A stretch of 64,000 bases of DNA from WLND01 sp040398845 (GTDB taxonomy: Bacteria > Actinomycetota > Actinomycetes > S36-B12): NCBI GenBank assembly GCA_040398845.1, contig JBBATH010000009.1:62001-126000 (forward strand). Reading direction: 5' to 3'. This document shows positions 8,478 through 17,804 of this stretch, one piece after another. The notes below the pieces were generated by a model. It saw nothing but the letters and a program-made list of their open reading frames with translations, searched no databases and was not told the origin of the DNA. A program made the position numbers and the translations under genes. Positions within the stretch are counted from its first letter, which is position 1, and every line of letters begins with the position of its first letter.

Positions 8478-9706
8478 GTCCGCAGCCTAGGACGGTACAC
8501 GGCAAACCCGACGCAGGTGATCCCAACCGCCCCCAATGCCAGCGCAACGGGCGCCATGCCTCGTCCGAGCAATACGCTCCACACCAAAATCCCTATGGGC
8601 GCCACTAGACATGCGGAAAGCAACATCGCGGCAAGGCTCTTCGAGACATCGTGGACCTCCTGCGCTTCGGATGCTGCCCCGAACGTGAGCGCGCGCGATG
8701 CGAAGCGGCTGGCCCCGAACCCAATCCCCAATATCCCCTCGGCAACCAACTCGATTTCGTTCGACAGCGTTATCGAGGTCACAGCGAGGGCAAGCAGAAT
8801 CCCACCCGCCACCACCGATGCGAGTGCAGAGGACGCGATCAGCGTGCGCTTCACCCGAAGTCGCGACACCACAATTGGTGAGAGCAGTTCCCCGATCGCG
8901 ATGCTTGCCAAGAGTAGGCCAGCCCCTTGCAGGAGTGGTTCCCTCCGGAGGGCCTGGGTCAAGGGAACCACGAGGGATGGCATGGGCGCGATGAACAGCG
9001 CCACACCGCATGCGAGGTACGTTGATCGGCGCAGCGCCGGGCTCTGCTTCAGGCTGGTGAGGATGTCACCCCACGGTGTAGGGGTTTGGAGTGGATCGGC
9101 AATCGAGAGTGCTGGACTGAGCCTCAGGGCCAAGAATACGAGTGGGACCCTGAGCAGCCCTGCTACGAGCAAGCCCAGCGCTTCAGTGTCGCTCGTGATG
9201 AAGACTCCGCCGACCAAGGCACCGATCAATGCTGCCACGCCCTTGACCACGGTCATGCGGGCCATGACTTGCGACATATCGCCTGACGAGAGGTAGGCCT
9301 TGTACACCACGGGTGACAGAACAGCCGTGAATCCGATAAAGCCTCCGAGGACTGGGGCGGCCAAAAGCAAGACCTGGAGCGCAGGAACGCCGAGGACGAT
9401 CAGCAACGCGACGAGGATCCAGCACACAGAAAGCAGGGACGTGGCCCAGGCGTATGCCACGCGCGTACCCATGACTCGACACAGATGAGGGGCGTAGGGC
9501 ATGGTCAATGCCCCAGCTACTAAGCCGATGGCAACGTAGATACCCGTGTAGATCGCACCCGAGTCGAAATCGCCCGCCGCCGTTGTGATCCCTGTGGCAC
9601 TGAGGAGGCTCACGGTGCTACCGGCAGTCGCGAGGCCGACACCAAGGACGAAGGCGGCCGCACCCCTGGAACCTCCGGCGCTGGCCGATCGATTCGCCGG
9701 AGTCAC
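8474..9706 (-). CDS. Major facilitator superfamily transporter, substrate unknown
   Basis: Integral membrane protein of 410 aa with about 12 hydrophobic segments, composed mainly of Ala, Val, Leu and Gly, separated by short loops (for example LCRVMGTRVAYAW between the second and third spans). That length and layout fit an MFS permease; no residues allow a substrate to be named. The lack of a long central loop and of a periplasmic domain argues against RND or sugar-porter types. It overlaps the GNAT gene upstream and rarA downstream by four bases each, so it is translated from the same messenger as rarA. Confidence 0.75.
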   Translation of the reverse strand: MTPANRSASAGGSRGAAAFVLGVGLATAGSTVSLLSATGITTAAGDFDSGAIYTGIYVAIGLVAGALTMPYAPHLCRVMGTRVAYAWATSLLSVCWILVALLIVLGVPALQVLLLAAPVLGGFIGFTAVLSPVVYKAYLSSGDMSQVMARMTVVKGVAALIGALVGGVFITSDTEALGLLVAGLLRVPLVFLALRLSPALSIADPLQTPTPWGDILTSLKQSPALRRSTYLACGVALFIAPMPSLVVPLTQALRREPLLQGAGLLLASIAIGELLSPIVVSRLRVKRTLIASSALASVVAGGILLALAVTSITLSNEIELVAEGILGIGFGASRFASRALTFGAASEAQEVHDVSKSLAAMLLSACLVAPIGILVWSVLLGRGMAPVALALGAVGITCVGFAVYRPRLRT

Positions 9707-10509
9707 GACGTATCTTCCGTGACGCTGACCCTCGGCGCCAAGAGGCCGCTTCGATACTCACGCACCTCGGTGAATCCGATTGCCGCGTACAGGGCTCGAC
9801 CTGCTGCATTTGCAGCGTACATTTCCAAGATCGTCACCGGCGAGCCGTCGGAATCGGCCTCGACGACGAGGCGAGAGCACACCGCTCGCGCGTAACCCCT
9901 TCCGCGGAATTCTGGGTCGCAGCACACGCTTACGAGATGTGCCGCACCAGAGGATTCAACCTCCTGACCGGCAACCGCGAGGAGCCGTCCGTCTTTCTCA
10001 ACACCAGCCCACCGGATGATGCTCGGGGTACCTGCGAAGATGTGGGCGGAGTCGGAGTGCTTCAGTAAGTCGTCGATTCTCGAGTCATCAAGGTCAAGGA
10101 TCGTCGCCTGAGCAGCGAAACGCCGTGTCGCCCCCGTGATCCGATTTGCTGCGAGGGTCCAAAGACACCATTGGCTCGTTTCTGGCGCTCTGAACTCCTG
10201 CGGAAGTGACCCATACGCACTCGCGTGCACCGTCACCCCGTCGAGGGGATCGAGGCGATCAAGTACCCGCAGCAAGCCGGTCACTCGTTCTGCGTCGTCG
10301 CCGAGCACTGTCGCCCACCGCCCGGTTCGACCGCGCCTTCGCCCCGTCCACGCAACATGGTCGCCTTCCGTCACTGCCCCTTCGATGCTGAGGGGGTCAG
10401 CGCGCCATGTCACGAATGGGTCGTCGGGCCGAGCCTGCTGCAATTCACGAAGAAGCGCCGCATGATGAATCGTCACCCCTACCTCCGTGGATGACAGACT
10501 AATCCCCAT
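9703..10509 (-). CDS. GNAT-family N-acetyltransferase, two-domain
   Basis: C-terminal GNAT fold (about residues 135-260). The acetyl-CoA pyrophosphate-binding motif RGRGYA is at 202-207, preceded by the beta-strand VSVCCDPEF and followed by the AGRALYAAIGF helix/strand pair. The N-terminal 130 residues are more divergent, resembling the FR47-like or degenerate first half of tandem GNAT proteins. Substrate unknown. The start at 10509 overlaps the 3' end of the channel gene by 11 bases. Overlaps the MFS gene by ATGA. Confidence 0.8.
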   Translation of the reverse strand: MGISLSSTEVGVTIHHAALLRELQQARPDDPFVTWRADPLSIEGAVTEGDHVAWTGRRRGRTGRWATVLGDDAERVTGLLRVLDRLDPLDGVTVHASAYGSLPQEFRAPETSQWCLWTLAANRITGATRRFAAQATILDLDDSRIDDLLKHSDSAHIFAGTPSIIRWAGVEKDGRLLAVAGQEVESSGAAHLVSVCCDPEFRGRGYARAVCSRLVVEADSDGSPVTILEMYAANAAGRALYAAIGFTEVREYRSGLLAPRVSVTEDTS

Positions 10510-11065
10510 TCGATTGTTCGCTGCGGCCCTTCAGGGCCTGATTCGCGGTACCGGAAACGATTCGAACCGCCACTGCGATGAAGGCGATGTCGAAACCCAT
10601 CTGCACCATTGCAACGGAGCGAGCCGGAATCGTCACAGGGGTGATATCACCGAAGCCGACGGTAGCGAGAACCGTCACCGTGAAGTAGAACGCCGAGAAC
10701 TGATCGAGGTTCTCTGAGAAGCTGACGGGCTCCGCGAGTGACATGGCGTAGTAGGTCACCGAGAAGAACGCGAGGAACATCGCGACGAGGAGCAGGAGTG
10801 CCTCGGTCGCCTGAATGCGAGGGAACTGTGCGCGATGGATACGGCGAAGCTGGAGCCTGAAATACCAGGCGAATGCCAGAAGCATCACGATGCCCATCGT
10901 GATGGGGATCCACAAGTTCAGGTGCGGATTGACGGGCACCAATCGCATCATGACAAATACGAATGCCAGACCAAAGAACATTCGTGCCAGCGACTCAAGA
11001 ATGATCCTGACTTTCGCCCTTCGGGAGATGTCAAAGCCGGCTGATGCCTGTTCTGTCGTGTCCAC
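10499..11065 (-). CDS. Two-pore-segment potassium channel-like protein
   Basis: 188 aa with about four membrane segments (roughly 25-43, 52-70, 86-108, 148-172). Between the last two lies a pore helix and a selectivity filter TVGFGD at residues 135-140, the hallmark of K+ channels (usually TVGYGD; the Phe variant is also common in bacteria). There is no RCK/TrkA-N domain, so gating by nucleotide is not indicated. Unlike KcsA, it has two extra N-terminal segments. Its 3' end overlaps the GNAT gene start. Could act in membrane-potential or K+ homeostasis. Confidence 0.8.
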   Translation of the reverse strand: MDTTEQASAGFDISRRAKVRIILESLARMFFGLAFVFVMMRLVPVNPHLNLWIPITMGIVMLLAFAWYFRLQLRRIHRAQFPRIQATEALLLLVAMFLAFFSVTYYAMSLAEPVSFSENLDQFSAFYFTVTVLATVGFGDITPVTIPARSVAMVQMGFDIAFIAVAVRIVSGTANQALKGRSEQSNGD

Positions 11066-11140
11066 GTTCGCTCCAGGTGACGAGGTTGGTGTGCTTCACT
11101 CAATTCAACCGTACGAGCGAGGACATCGCCCGGGCCAGTT

Positions 11141-11914
11141 TCAGTCTTCGTTCGTCGGGGCCGGACGCCCATCGGGGTAGAAGGCCGCGGCCGCGGACCC
11201 TTCGGGCCGAAACACCCCGAGAATCCAGATGTCCGCGGGATTGGGATTTTCAATGGCGTGCAGCAGCCTCGGCGCCACGTGGAACGCGCTCCCCGACTCA
11301 ATCGGCTGCGTTCTGCCAAGCGCATGAAGGATGCCGGAACCTCGAATGATCACGCATATCTCGTCGTAAAGGTGATAGTGCTCCGGGGCACCGGAGGTCG
11401 GAATGAATCCCACGAACATCGTTGCCCCCCGACTCCCCCGATTACGATCGAACAGGACCTCGAATTGGCGGTCTGCGGTCGCCGCCTCACTGTGCTGCTC
11501 GCCGAGTCGCGCCACATGGATCACTCGATCGACCAGGCGAGCCAACTGGGCTGACCATGGCGTCACAGGTGCTGGTACGAGAAAGGAAAGCAGGTGGAGT
11601 TCACCCTCTGACACAACAGCATTCCATGACTCCCCGGCGTGAATCTGAACTGCATCGCCCTCGCGGACCGCATAGGACTCCTCCTGCCCGTCATCGCGAA
11701 TCGCAATCGTTGCATCCCCCGCCATGACATATAGCAATTCGTCGTTCAGATGATCACGACGGGGTTGCGACTCACCTAGAGCGAAGCGCAAGGACCGGTG
11801 CACCATCGGCTCGGCATAGTGCCCATTAGGAATCATTCTGCGCTCGACAGCGGTGTCGCCGGGCACTTTCAGGGCTTCGACATCGGACTCGGTCATGACG
11901 GTGCCTGGCATCAT
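11141..11914 (-). CDS. Bicupin domain protein
   Basis: Two cupin barrels in one 257-aa chain. The C-terminal barrel has an intact HxHxxxE set (HYHLYDE, about residues 190-196) and a later His (LLHAIENP), so it probably binds a metal. The N-terminal barrel keeps only HLNDE and lacks the first His, so it may be structural. The open frame reaches a GTG at 11941, but ATG 11914 is chosen because a TATGCT box ends exactly six bases before it (leaderless geometry). It follows a kynureninase-like gene by 39 bases. The reaction is unknown; dioxygenase or isomerase activity is possible. Confidence 0.75.
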   Translation of the reverse strand: MMPGTVMTESDVEALKVPGDTAVERRMIPNGHYAEPMVHRSLRFALGESQPRRDHLNDELLYVMAGDATIAIRDDGQEESYAVREGDAVQIHAGESWNAVVSEGELHLLSFLVPAPVTPWSAQLARLVDRVIHVARLGEQHSEAATADRQFEVLFDRNRGSRGATMFVGFIPTSGAPEHYHLYDEICVIIRGSGILHALGRTQPIESGSAFHVAPRLLHAIENPNPADIWILGVFRPEGSAAAAFYPDGRPAPTNED

Positions 11915-11920
11915 GATTCG

Positions 11921-11926
11921 AGCATA
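11921..11926 (-). promoter_or_regulatory. -10 box TATGCT for a leaderless bicupin transcript
   Basis: TATGCT on the minus strand matches the actinobacterial TANNNT -10 consensus and ends six bases before the ATG at 11914, with no Shine-Dalgarno sequence in between. The same geometry occurs at 16906 and 55906. Confidence 0.5.
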
Positions 11927-11953
11927 GGCTTGTTCACACACCAGCGCGCTCGG

Positions 11954-13099
11954 CTAGGCGAGTAGGTGACGATGCCGGCGCATCGCGGCGAGCGCGGCTT
12001 CAACATCGCCTGCATTGTTGTAGAAGTGCGGGCTGATCCGTAGGTTTCCGTCGCGGCCTGAGGCGATGACACGGTCCCCTGCCATGGCCCGAACAAGGGC
12101 ATGTTCGTCAGTCGAAGCGATGGCGATCATCGGGCCGTGCTCACCTGCACCACCGGGAGTGACGACCGTGCCGCCGAGGTCTACGACTCCAGCGCGCAGT
12201 TGATCGTGCAGGCTCGACGAGACTTCCCATGCCCGGTCGACGCCGATCTCCAGCAGGAGCTCCAGCCCGGCGGCGACGGCATACAGGCTTGGGACCACTG
12301 GAGTGCCTGCCTCGAATCGACGGGCATCGGTTGCCGGGTCGTAGCCGTAGATGTCCATCGCGAAGATGTCGCGCGCGGCAAACCAACCGGTCGACGTCGG
12401 GACCAACGCTGCGCATGCCTCCTTCGTCACGAGCCCGAATCCAACTCCGGGCATCCCAAGCAGATACTTCAAACAGCCACCGACGAGAAAGTCCGCGCCA
12501 AGCGCGGTGAAGTCGATCGGAACGGCCCCCGCAGACTGATAGGCATCGACGAGCACCCGAACACCCCGCGAGTGGGCGAGGTCGATCACAGCTGCTAGGT
12601 CAATCATCGCCCCGTTGCGGTAACAGACATGTGTCACGGAAACGAGCGCGGTGTCGGTGTCGATCGCGGCCGCAAGGTCATCCATCGCGAGACGATTGTC
12701 CGCTCCGGCCGGGACGTGCACGACCTTGACGCCGCGCGCCGCCTGCGCGTGCCAGATCTGCCCGGCGGTCGGGAATTCCAACGACGTGGTGACGACCGTT
12801 CGCGGACCACCATCAAGGAAGAGAGCTGACGCGATGGAGTCGATCGCGGCCGATGCTGAGGCGGTGACGGCAACCTCACCCGGTGTCGTGTTGAACACCC
12901 GCGCAAGGAGGCCTCGGACCTCCTCCTGTTTTCCCGCCCACTGCTCCCAGAGCGAGCCGAGTTCGTCCATGCCGTCCATGTAGTGCTCCATCGCACCGCG
13001 CACAGTGTCGGCGAGAGCACCCTGTGAGCAACTATTGAGGTACGTGGCGTTCTTAAAGATCGGGAATCGATCGCGATACGCAGCGACGTCAACATCCAC
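11954..13099 (-). CDS. Class V aminotransferase (kynureninase/cysteine desulfurase-like)
   Basis: PLP-dependent fold-type I enzyme, 381 aa. The PLP lysine is K211 in GGCLKYLLGMPG and the aspartate pairing with the pyridine nitrogen is D185 in LVDAYQSAG, a context closer to kynureninases than to IscS/SufS. No IscS-type catalytic Cys loop is seen. The start is GTG with a GGAAGG Shine-Dalgarno five to six bases upstream. It lies just after aspS and before a bicupin gene. The true substrate is uncertain; a kynureninase role would need other tryptophan-degradation genes, which are absent here. Confidence 0.8.
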   Translation of the reverse strand: MDVDVAAYRDRFPIFKNATYLNSCSQGALADTVRGAMEHYMDGMDELGSLWEQWAGKQEEVRGLLARVFNTTPGEVAVTASASAAIDSIASALFLDGGPRTVVTTSLEFPTAGQIWHAQAARGVKVVHVPAGADNRLAMDDLAAAIDTDTALVSVTHVCYRNGAMIDLAAVIDLAHSRGVRVLVDAYQSAGAVPIDFTALGADFLVGGCLKYLLGMPGVGFGLVTKEACAALVPTSTGWFAARDIFAMDIYGYDPATDARRFEAGTPVVPSLYAVAAGLELLLEIGVDRAWEVSSSLHDQLRAGVVDLGGTVVTPGGAGEHGPMIAIASTDEHALVRAMAGDRVIASGRDGNLRISPHFYNNAGDVEAALAAMRRHRHLLA

Positions 13100-13115
13100 G
13101 GTAGGCCTTCCTGAG

Positions 13116-14876
13116 TTATGACTCCTGGGTTGGATCGTCCGTTGCTATGACAGCGTCGATCCCGGCCTCCTTGCGCTGCTGCGGAGTGATTGGTGTTGGT
13201 GCCCCGGTCAGCGGATCATGGCCGGCGCCCGTCTTGGGAAACGCGATGACCTCCCGAAGCGACTGCGCGCCAGCGAGCAACATGCAGGTGCGGTCCCAGC
13301 CGATCGCAATACCGCCGTGCGGCGGTGGGCCGAACTTGAATGCATCAAGCAGGAAACCGAACTTCTCGTCCGACTCCGCCTCGGTCATACCGAGCATCGC
13401 GAACACCCGCTCCTGCACATCAGCCTGATGTATTCGGACCGATCCGCCGCCGATCTCATTGCCATTGCACACGATGTCGTATGCCCACGCAAGCGCCTCA
13501 CCGGGCGACTCCTCGAAGGTATCGCGCCATTCCTCGTTCGGAGATGTAAACGGGTGGTGGACGGCTGTCCAGCCCTTCACACCCTGCTCATCCTCGGTCT
13601 CCTCGAACATCGGCGCATCGATCACCCACAGGAAGGACCACGCCTTCTCATCGATCATGCCCAGACGGCGAGCAATTTCGATTCGGGTGGCACCGAGCAG
13701 GGAGCGCGCCTCGGAGGTTTTGCCAGCAGCGAAAAACACGCAGTCGCCGTGCTTTGCGCCAGCGGCGGTAATAAGTCCGGCTCGCTCGTCATCACTCAGA
13801 TTCTTCGCGACCGGCCCACCAAGTTCGCCGTCAGCCGCAATGGTCACGTAGGCAAGGCCCTTGGCACCTCGCTGCTTTGCCCACTCCTGCCACGCGTCAA
13901 ATTGCCTCCGCGGCTGGTCGGCGCCCCCCGGCATGACGACAGCCCCGACATGCTCCGCCTGGAACACCCGGAAGGGGGTTGCTGAGAAGTACGAGGTGAG
14001 GTCGACGAGTTCGAGCTCGAATCGTAGGTCGGGCTTGTCGCTGCCGAACCTGCGCATCGCCTCGGCATACGTCATCTGGGGGATATCACCGATCTCGAAC
14101 CCGAGGATCCCCTTCCAGAGCGCGCGCACGATCGCCTCGCCCACCTCGATGACATCCGACTGCTCAACGAACGACATCTCGATATCGAGCTGGGTGAACT
14201 CAGGTTGCCGGTCGGCGCGAAAGTCCTCGTCTCGATAGCAGCGCGCGATTTGGAAATAGCGCTCCATGCCAGCGACCATGAGGAGCTGCTTGAACAACTG
14301 AGGTGACTGCGGAAGCGCGTACCAGTGTCCCGGCTGCAGACGCACCGGAACGAGGAAATCGCGTGCACCCTCCGGGGTTGACCGAGTGAGGGTGGGAGTT
14401 TCGATCTCGATGAAGTCGCGATCGAGGAGGACGTTGCGAGCGATCTGGTTGACCTTTGAACGCATACGCAGGGCGTCGCCCGCAGATTGTCTCCGCAAGT
14501 CGAGGTAGCGGTACTTGAGCCGGACCTCGTCGCCGACCGTCACTCGATCGTCGATCGGGAACGGCAACGGTGCCGAGACCGACAGGATTTCGACCTCCTG
14601 GGCCATCACCTCGATTGACCCGGTCGGGAGTTCCGGATTCTCGTTGCCTGCCGGGCGGGAAGAGACAGAGCCGACGATGCGCAGGCAGTACTCATCGCGC
14701 AGGCCATGTGCAACCTCGGGATCGTGGACGACCACCTGGACGATGCCACTCGCATCACGCAGGTCGAGGAACGCGACGCCACCGTGATCACGCCGACTGG
14801 CAACCCACCCCGCCAGCGTCACCACGTTGCCGACATCGCCTGACCGAATCGTTCCGGCATTCGTTGAGCGGATCAC
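13116..14876 (-). CDS. aspS: Aspartyl-tRNA synthetase
   Basis: Class II synthetase of 586 aa: N-terminal OB-fold anticodon domain (VVTLAGWVASRRDHGGVAF), catalytic motifs QSPQLFKQLLM and RCYRDEDFRADRQPEFTQLD, the bacterial GAD insertion, and motif 3 GIAIGWDRTCML near the C-terminus. The start is the GTG at 14876, whose bases overlap the hisS stop as GTGA; this gives the family N-terminus and removes an unconserved upstream extension. Whether it also charges tRNA-Asn (non-discriminating form) depends on the presence of GatCAB, not seen in this window. Confidence 0.97.
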   Translation of the reverse strand: MIRSTNAGTIRSGDVGNVVTLAGWVASRRDHGGVAFLDLRDASGIVQVVVHDPEVAHGLRDEYCLRIVGSVSSRPAGNENPELPTGSIEVMAQEVEILSVSAPLPFPIDDRVTVGDEVRLKYRYLDLRRQSAGDALRMRSKVNQIARNVLLDRDFIEIETPTLTRSTPEGARDFLVPVRLQPGHWYALPQSPQLFKQLLMVAGMERYFQIARCYRDEDFRADRQPEFTQLDIEMSFVEQSDVIEVGEAIVRALWKGILGFEIGDIPQMTYAEAMRRFGSDKPDLRFELELVDLTSYFSATPFRVFQAEHVGAVVMPGGADQPRRQFDAWQEWAKQRGAKGLAYVTIAADGELGGPVAKNLSDDERAGLITAAGAKHGDCVFFAAGKTSEARSLLGATRIEIARRLGMIDEKAWSFLWVIDAPMFEETEDEQGVKGWTAVHHPFTSPNEEWRDTFEESPGEALAWAYDIVCNGNEIGGGSVRIHQADVQERVFAMLGMTEAESDEKFGFLLDAFKFGPPPHGGIAIGWDRTCMLLAGAQSLREVIAFPKTGAGHDPLTGAPTPITPQQRKEAGIDAVIATDDPTQES

Positions 14877-16159
14877 CGCGCATTCCTCTCGATTGCTTGC
14901 TCCTGGACTCGTCTTTGAACCACGTCGAGCACACTGTCCCACGGAATGGTCACCTGCTCCCCCGTCGCCATGTGCTTCATGACCGCAGTCTCGCCCTGCA
15001 CCTCATCGTCACCGAGCACGATGACGAACCGAGCGCCGCTGCGATCAGCCGACTTCATCGCCCCCTTGAGGCCACGCTCGCCGTAGGCGATGTCGGCGCG
15101 GACGCCGCTGGCCCGAAGTCGTCCGGCTAGGCCGACAAGTCGGGTTCTGGCCTCAACCCCGATCGGGACGCAGTAGACGTCGACGAGCGGCCCACCACCC
15201 ACATCGAGGCCCTCTGCCTCGCAGGCGAGCAGCGTGCGATCGGTACCGATGCCCCAACCAATCCCCGAAAGCGCCGCCCCACCGATCGATTCCATGAGGC
15301 CGTCGTAGCGCCCACCTCCCCCGATGCCCGATTGGGCGCCGAGGAGGTCGTGGGTGAACTCGAAGGTGGTGCGCGTGTAGTAGTCCAGACCGCGGACGAG
15401 GGCGGGGGCCTCACTCCACCGCACCCCGAGGACGCTCAGGGCCTGCCGGGCCCCGGCGTAGTGGGCGGCGCAGTCGGCGCACAGGTGATCGACCGTGTGC
15501 GGAGCCTCGGTGAGTTGCGACTGCAGTTCAGGCCGCTTGTCATCCAGCACTCGGAGTGGGTTAATTGCTGCACGCTCGCGCGTGGCCTCGTCGAGTTCAA
15601 GACCCGCAAGGAAGGTCGAGAGCACCTCGCGGTACCCGGGACGACATCCAGTGCAGCCAAGCGAGGTCAGATGAAGGGTGTACTGCGTGAGCCCGAGGGA
15701 CCGGAACGCCTCATCAGCAAGTGCGATGACCTCGGCGTCGATAGCGGGGTCATCAGAACCGATGGCCTCGATGCCGACCTGCTGCAACTGGCGATACCTG
15801 CCTTGCTGCGGACGCTCGGCCCGAAAGAACGGACCTGCGTACCAGACCTTGACTGGCAGTTGCCCCCGATCAAGTCCGTGCTCGACAACGAGCCGCATGA
15901 CCCCCGCCGTGCCCTCGGGTCGCAGGGTCAATGAGCGTCCACCCCGATCTTCAAAGGTGTACATCTCCTTGGATACGACATCGGTGGACTCCCCTACGCC
16001 GCGAACGAAGAGGTTCGTGTCCTCGAATACCGGGAGTTCCACATATCCGTAGCCAGCGAGCTTTGCCGGCCGACTCAGCGCCTCGCGCACGCTGAGGAAG
16101 GCTTGACCACGGGATCCGAAGTACTCCGGCACCCCCTTCGGTGCCTGGAACAGCCCCAC
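14873..16159 (-). CDS. hisS: Histidyl-tRNA synthetase
   Basis: Class II synthetase, 428 aa. Visible blocks: GTRD-type N-terminus replaced by PKGVPEYF, motif 2 FFRAERPQQGRYRQLQQVGIE, and the histidine-specific ALVRGLDYYTRTTFEF. The C-terminal anticodon-binding domain includes VYCVPIGVEA. GTG start overlapping the preceding hydrolase stop by one base (TAGTG); its own stop overlaps aspS (GTGA). The hisS-aspS pair is a common actinobacterial operon. All catalytic blocks are intact, so it is not a HisZ-type paralogue. Confidence 0.97.
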   Translation of the reverse strand: MGLFQAPKGVPEYFGSRGQAFLSVREALSRPAKLAGYGYVELPVFEDTNLFVRGVGESTDVVSKEMYTFEDRGGRSLTLRPEGTAGVMRLVVEHGLDRGQLPVKVWYAGPFFRAERPQQGRYRQLQQVGIEAIGSDDPAIDAEVIALADEAFRSLGLTQYTLHLTSLGCTGCRPGYREVLSTFLAGLELDEATRERAAINPLRVLDDKRPELQSQLTEAPHTVDHLCADCAAHYAGARQALSVLGVRWSEAPALVRGLDYYTRTTFEFTHDLLGAQSGIGGGGRYDGLMESIGGAALSGIGWGIGTDRTLLACEAEGLDVGGGPLVDVYCVPIGVEARTRLVGLAGRLRASGVRADIAYGERGLKGAMKSADRSGARFVIVLGDDEVQGETAVMKHMATGEQVTIPWDSVLDVVQRRVQEQAIERNAR

Positions 16160-16869
16160 TACATTCCCCGTGATGGCGCCGAAAAGATGCCGTCGCCAAA
16201 TTGTAGAAATGGGTTGCTTATGCGCTCCGCGCCGATGGTCGTCTGGGGACCATGCCCGGGCATAACAATCGTTGCGTCGTCGGCGGTGATGATCACCCGC
16301 TCAAGACTCGCTCGCATGGCATCAGAATCGCCTCCCGCGAGGTCCGTACGGCCGATCGACCCGGCGAAAAGCACGTCACCGCTGAACATGATTGGCTGAT
16401 CGCTCGCTTCACCCGGTCGCGTAAACACCACCGACCCTTCGGTATGGCCCGGCGCGTGGGACACAACGAGGCTGATGCCCGCGAGTTCGAGGGTCACTCC
16501 ATCCGAGAGGATCCGAACATCGTCAGGCTCGGTCAACTCAAGGGCGCCCTTCGTCATCGCGAGCAGATGCTCACGTGACGCCACGACGCTCGTGCCGGCA
16601 GGATCGGCCAGCCGATAACGATCGTCTGCGTGGATATAGGCCGGAATGCCGAATCCATGGGCGACCGGTGCGACAGACCACACGTGATCAATGTGCCCGT
16701 GGGTGAGAAGGACCGCCGCCGGCTTCAAGGAATGCTCCCGGATGGCCTCTTCGACACCCCCGATCGAGTCCTGGCCTGGATCGATGACGAGGCAGGGCTC
16801 TCCGGGGCCGCTTGCAATGACGTAGCAGTTGGTGGCCCATGAGCCTGCAGGAAAGCCAACGATGAGCAT
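16159..16869 (-). CDS. Metallo-beta-lactamase-fold hydrolase (glyoxalase II-like)
   Basis: 236 aa, MBL superfamily. The metal motif THGHIDH is at residues 56-62, with the other ligands in the HAPGHTEGSV and FSGDVLF blocks and the final PGHGPQT. This layout matches the hydroxyacylglutathione-hydrolase-like subgroup found upstream of hisS in many actinobacteria, which lack glutathione, so the physiological thioester is unknown. It is divergently oriented from the cyclophilin gene, with 48 bases between their starts. Cytoplasmic; no signal peptide. Confidence 0.88.
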   Translation of the reverse strand: MLIVGFPAGSWATNCYVIASGPGEPCLVIDPGQDSIGGVEEAIREHSLKPAAVLLTHGHIDHVWSVAPVAHGFGIPAYIHADDRYRLADPAGTSVVASREHLLAMTKGALELTEPDDVRILSDGVTLELAGISLVVSHAPGHTEGSVVFTRPGEASDQPIMFSGDVLFAGSIGRTDLAGGDSDAMRASLERVIITADDATIVMPGHGPQTTIGAERISNPFLQFGDGIFSAPSRGM

Positions 16870-16905
16870 CTGCGAAGCCTAATGCCGGGCGACACAGGCG
16901 CCGAA

Positions 16906-16911
16906 TAGACT
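16906..16911 (+). promoter_or_regulatory. -10 box TAGACT for a leaderless cyclophilin transcript
   Basis: TAGACT matches TANNNT and ends six bases before the GTG start at 16918. The 48-base divergent gap contains no Shine-Dalgarno for this gene, which supports leaderless initiation. Confidence 0.55.
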
Positions 16912-16917
16912 CTGCGC

Positions 16918-17745
16918 GTGACAAGCAATCGGCGCGAGAAGCGACTAGCCCGCGAGAAGTACGAGCGGCAGCAGGTGCGGCGACAGCAGGGGGCCATCGC
17001 CCGCCGGCGCCGGCAGCGGATCATCGGTATCGCGGTTGCTGCCGTGATCCTCATCTCCGCAGGAGCCTGGGTCGCGGTCGGTCGCTCCAGTTCGACCGAC
17101 GAGCCTTTGGCGGAGGCGGTGCCATCACAGGCACCCTGGTCTTCACCAGCGCCGTCCGGATCAGCCGTACCCGCAGCCCTGTCGTGCACCGAGCCCAGCG
17201 CCATCCGAGCGAATGATCAGACATTCGCGAACGCTCCGCAGCCATCACCCCTGTCCGAGAAGCCTGCGCAAATCACCCTTGTCACCAATTGCGGACCAAT
17301 CACGATCGAAACCCTTCCGTCTGCCGCGCCACTTACCGTCGCCTCTGAGGTCTTTCTCACCGAGAACGGCTTCTACGACAAGACCCAGTGCCACCGGCTC
17401 ACCACAGCGGGCATCCTCGTTCTTCAGTGCGGTGACCCTGCGGGCGACGGCACCGGTGGACCCGGCTACACGGTTCCTGATGAGAACCTGCCCACCGAGG
17501 GACCGACCAACTATCCGGCCGGCACCGTAGCGATGGCCAATGCCGGGCCAGGCACGGCCGGGTCTCAGTTCTTCATCGTCTACGGCGACACGACGCTTCC
17601 CTCGGGCTACACAATCTGGGGCACTGTCACCGGTGGCCTTGACATTGTGAAACAGGTTGCGGCCCTCGGAGTCAAGGGCGGCGGATCCGATGGACCCCCG
17701 GTTCAACCAGTGGTTATCGAGTCGGCATCCGTCAGCGCCGCATGA
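16918..17745 (+). CDS. Membrane-anchored cyclophilin-type peptidyl-prolyl isomerase
   Basis: 275 aa. A strongly basic N-terminus (REKRLAREKYERQQVRRQQ) precedes one membrane span (about 35-54), a Ser/Pro-rich linker and a cyclophilin domain (about 115-272) with GFYDKTQCHRL, MANAGPGTAGSQFFI and YTIWGTVTGG. The usual catalytic-site Arg/Phe context is recognisable but the loop after HRL (TTAGILVLQCGD) differs from the canonical FHRVI pattern, so activity may be reduced. Actinobacteria often encode this protein between hisS and rel. Extracytoplasmic orientation is expected (positive-inside rule). Confidence 0.88.
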   Translation: MTSNRREKRLAREKYERQQVRRQQGAIARRRRQRIIGIAVAAVILISAGAWVAVGRSSSTDEPLAEAVPSQAPWSSPAPSGSAVPAALSCTEPSAIRANDQTFANAPQPSPLSEKPAQITLVTNCGPITIETLPSAAPLTVASEVFLTENGFYDKTQCHRLTTAGILVLQCGDPAGDGTGGPGYTVPDENLPTEGPTNYPAGTVAMANAGPGTAGSQFFIVYGDTTLPSGYTIWGTVTGGLDIVKQVAALGVKGGGSDGPPVQPVVIESASVSAA

Positions 17746-17774
17746 CGCGACATTCATTAGTGCAAGATGTACCC

Positions 17775-17804
17775 GTGACCACACGAGATTGGCAGGTTTC
17801 CTGA
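17775..17804 (+). other. Possible 9-codon upstream ORF (MTTRDWQVS) overlapping the DUF349 start
   Basis: GTG ACC ... TCC TGA encodes nine residues including one Trp. The stop shares its A with the ATG of the DUF349 gene (TGATG), so ribosomes finishing it would be placed on the next start. A CAAGAT box ends six bases before the GTG, one mismatch from a TANNNT -10. Suggestive of a leaderless leader peptide; not proven. Confidence 0.35.
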
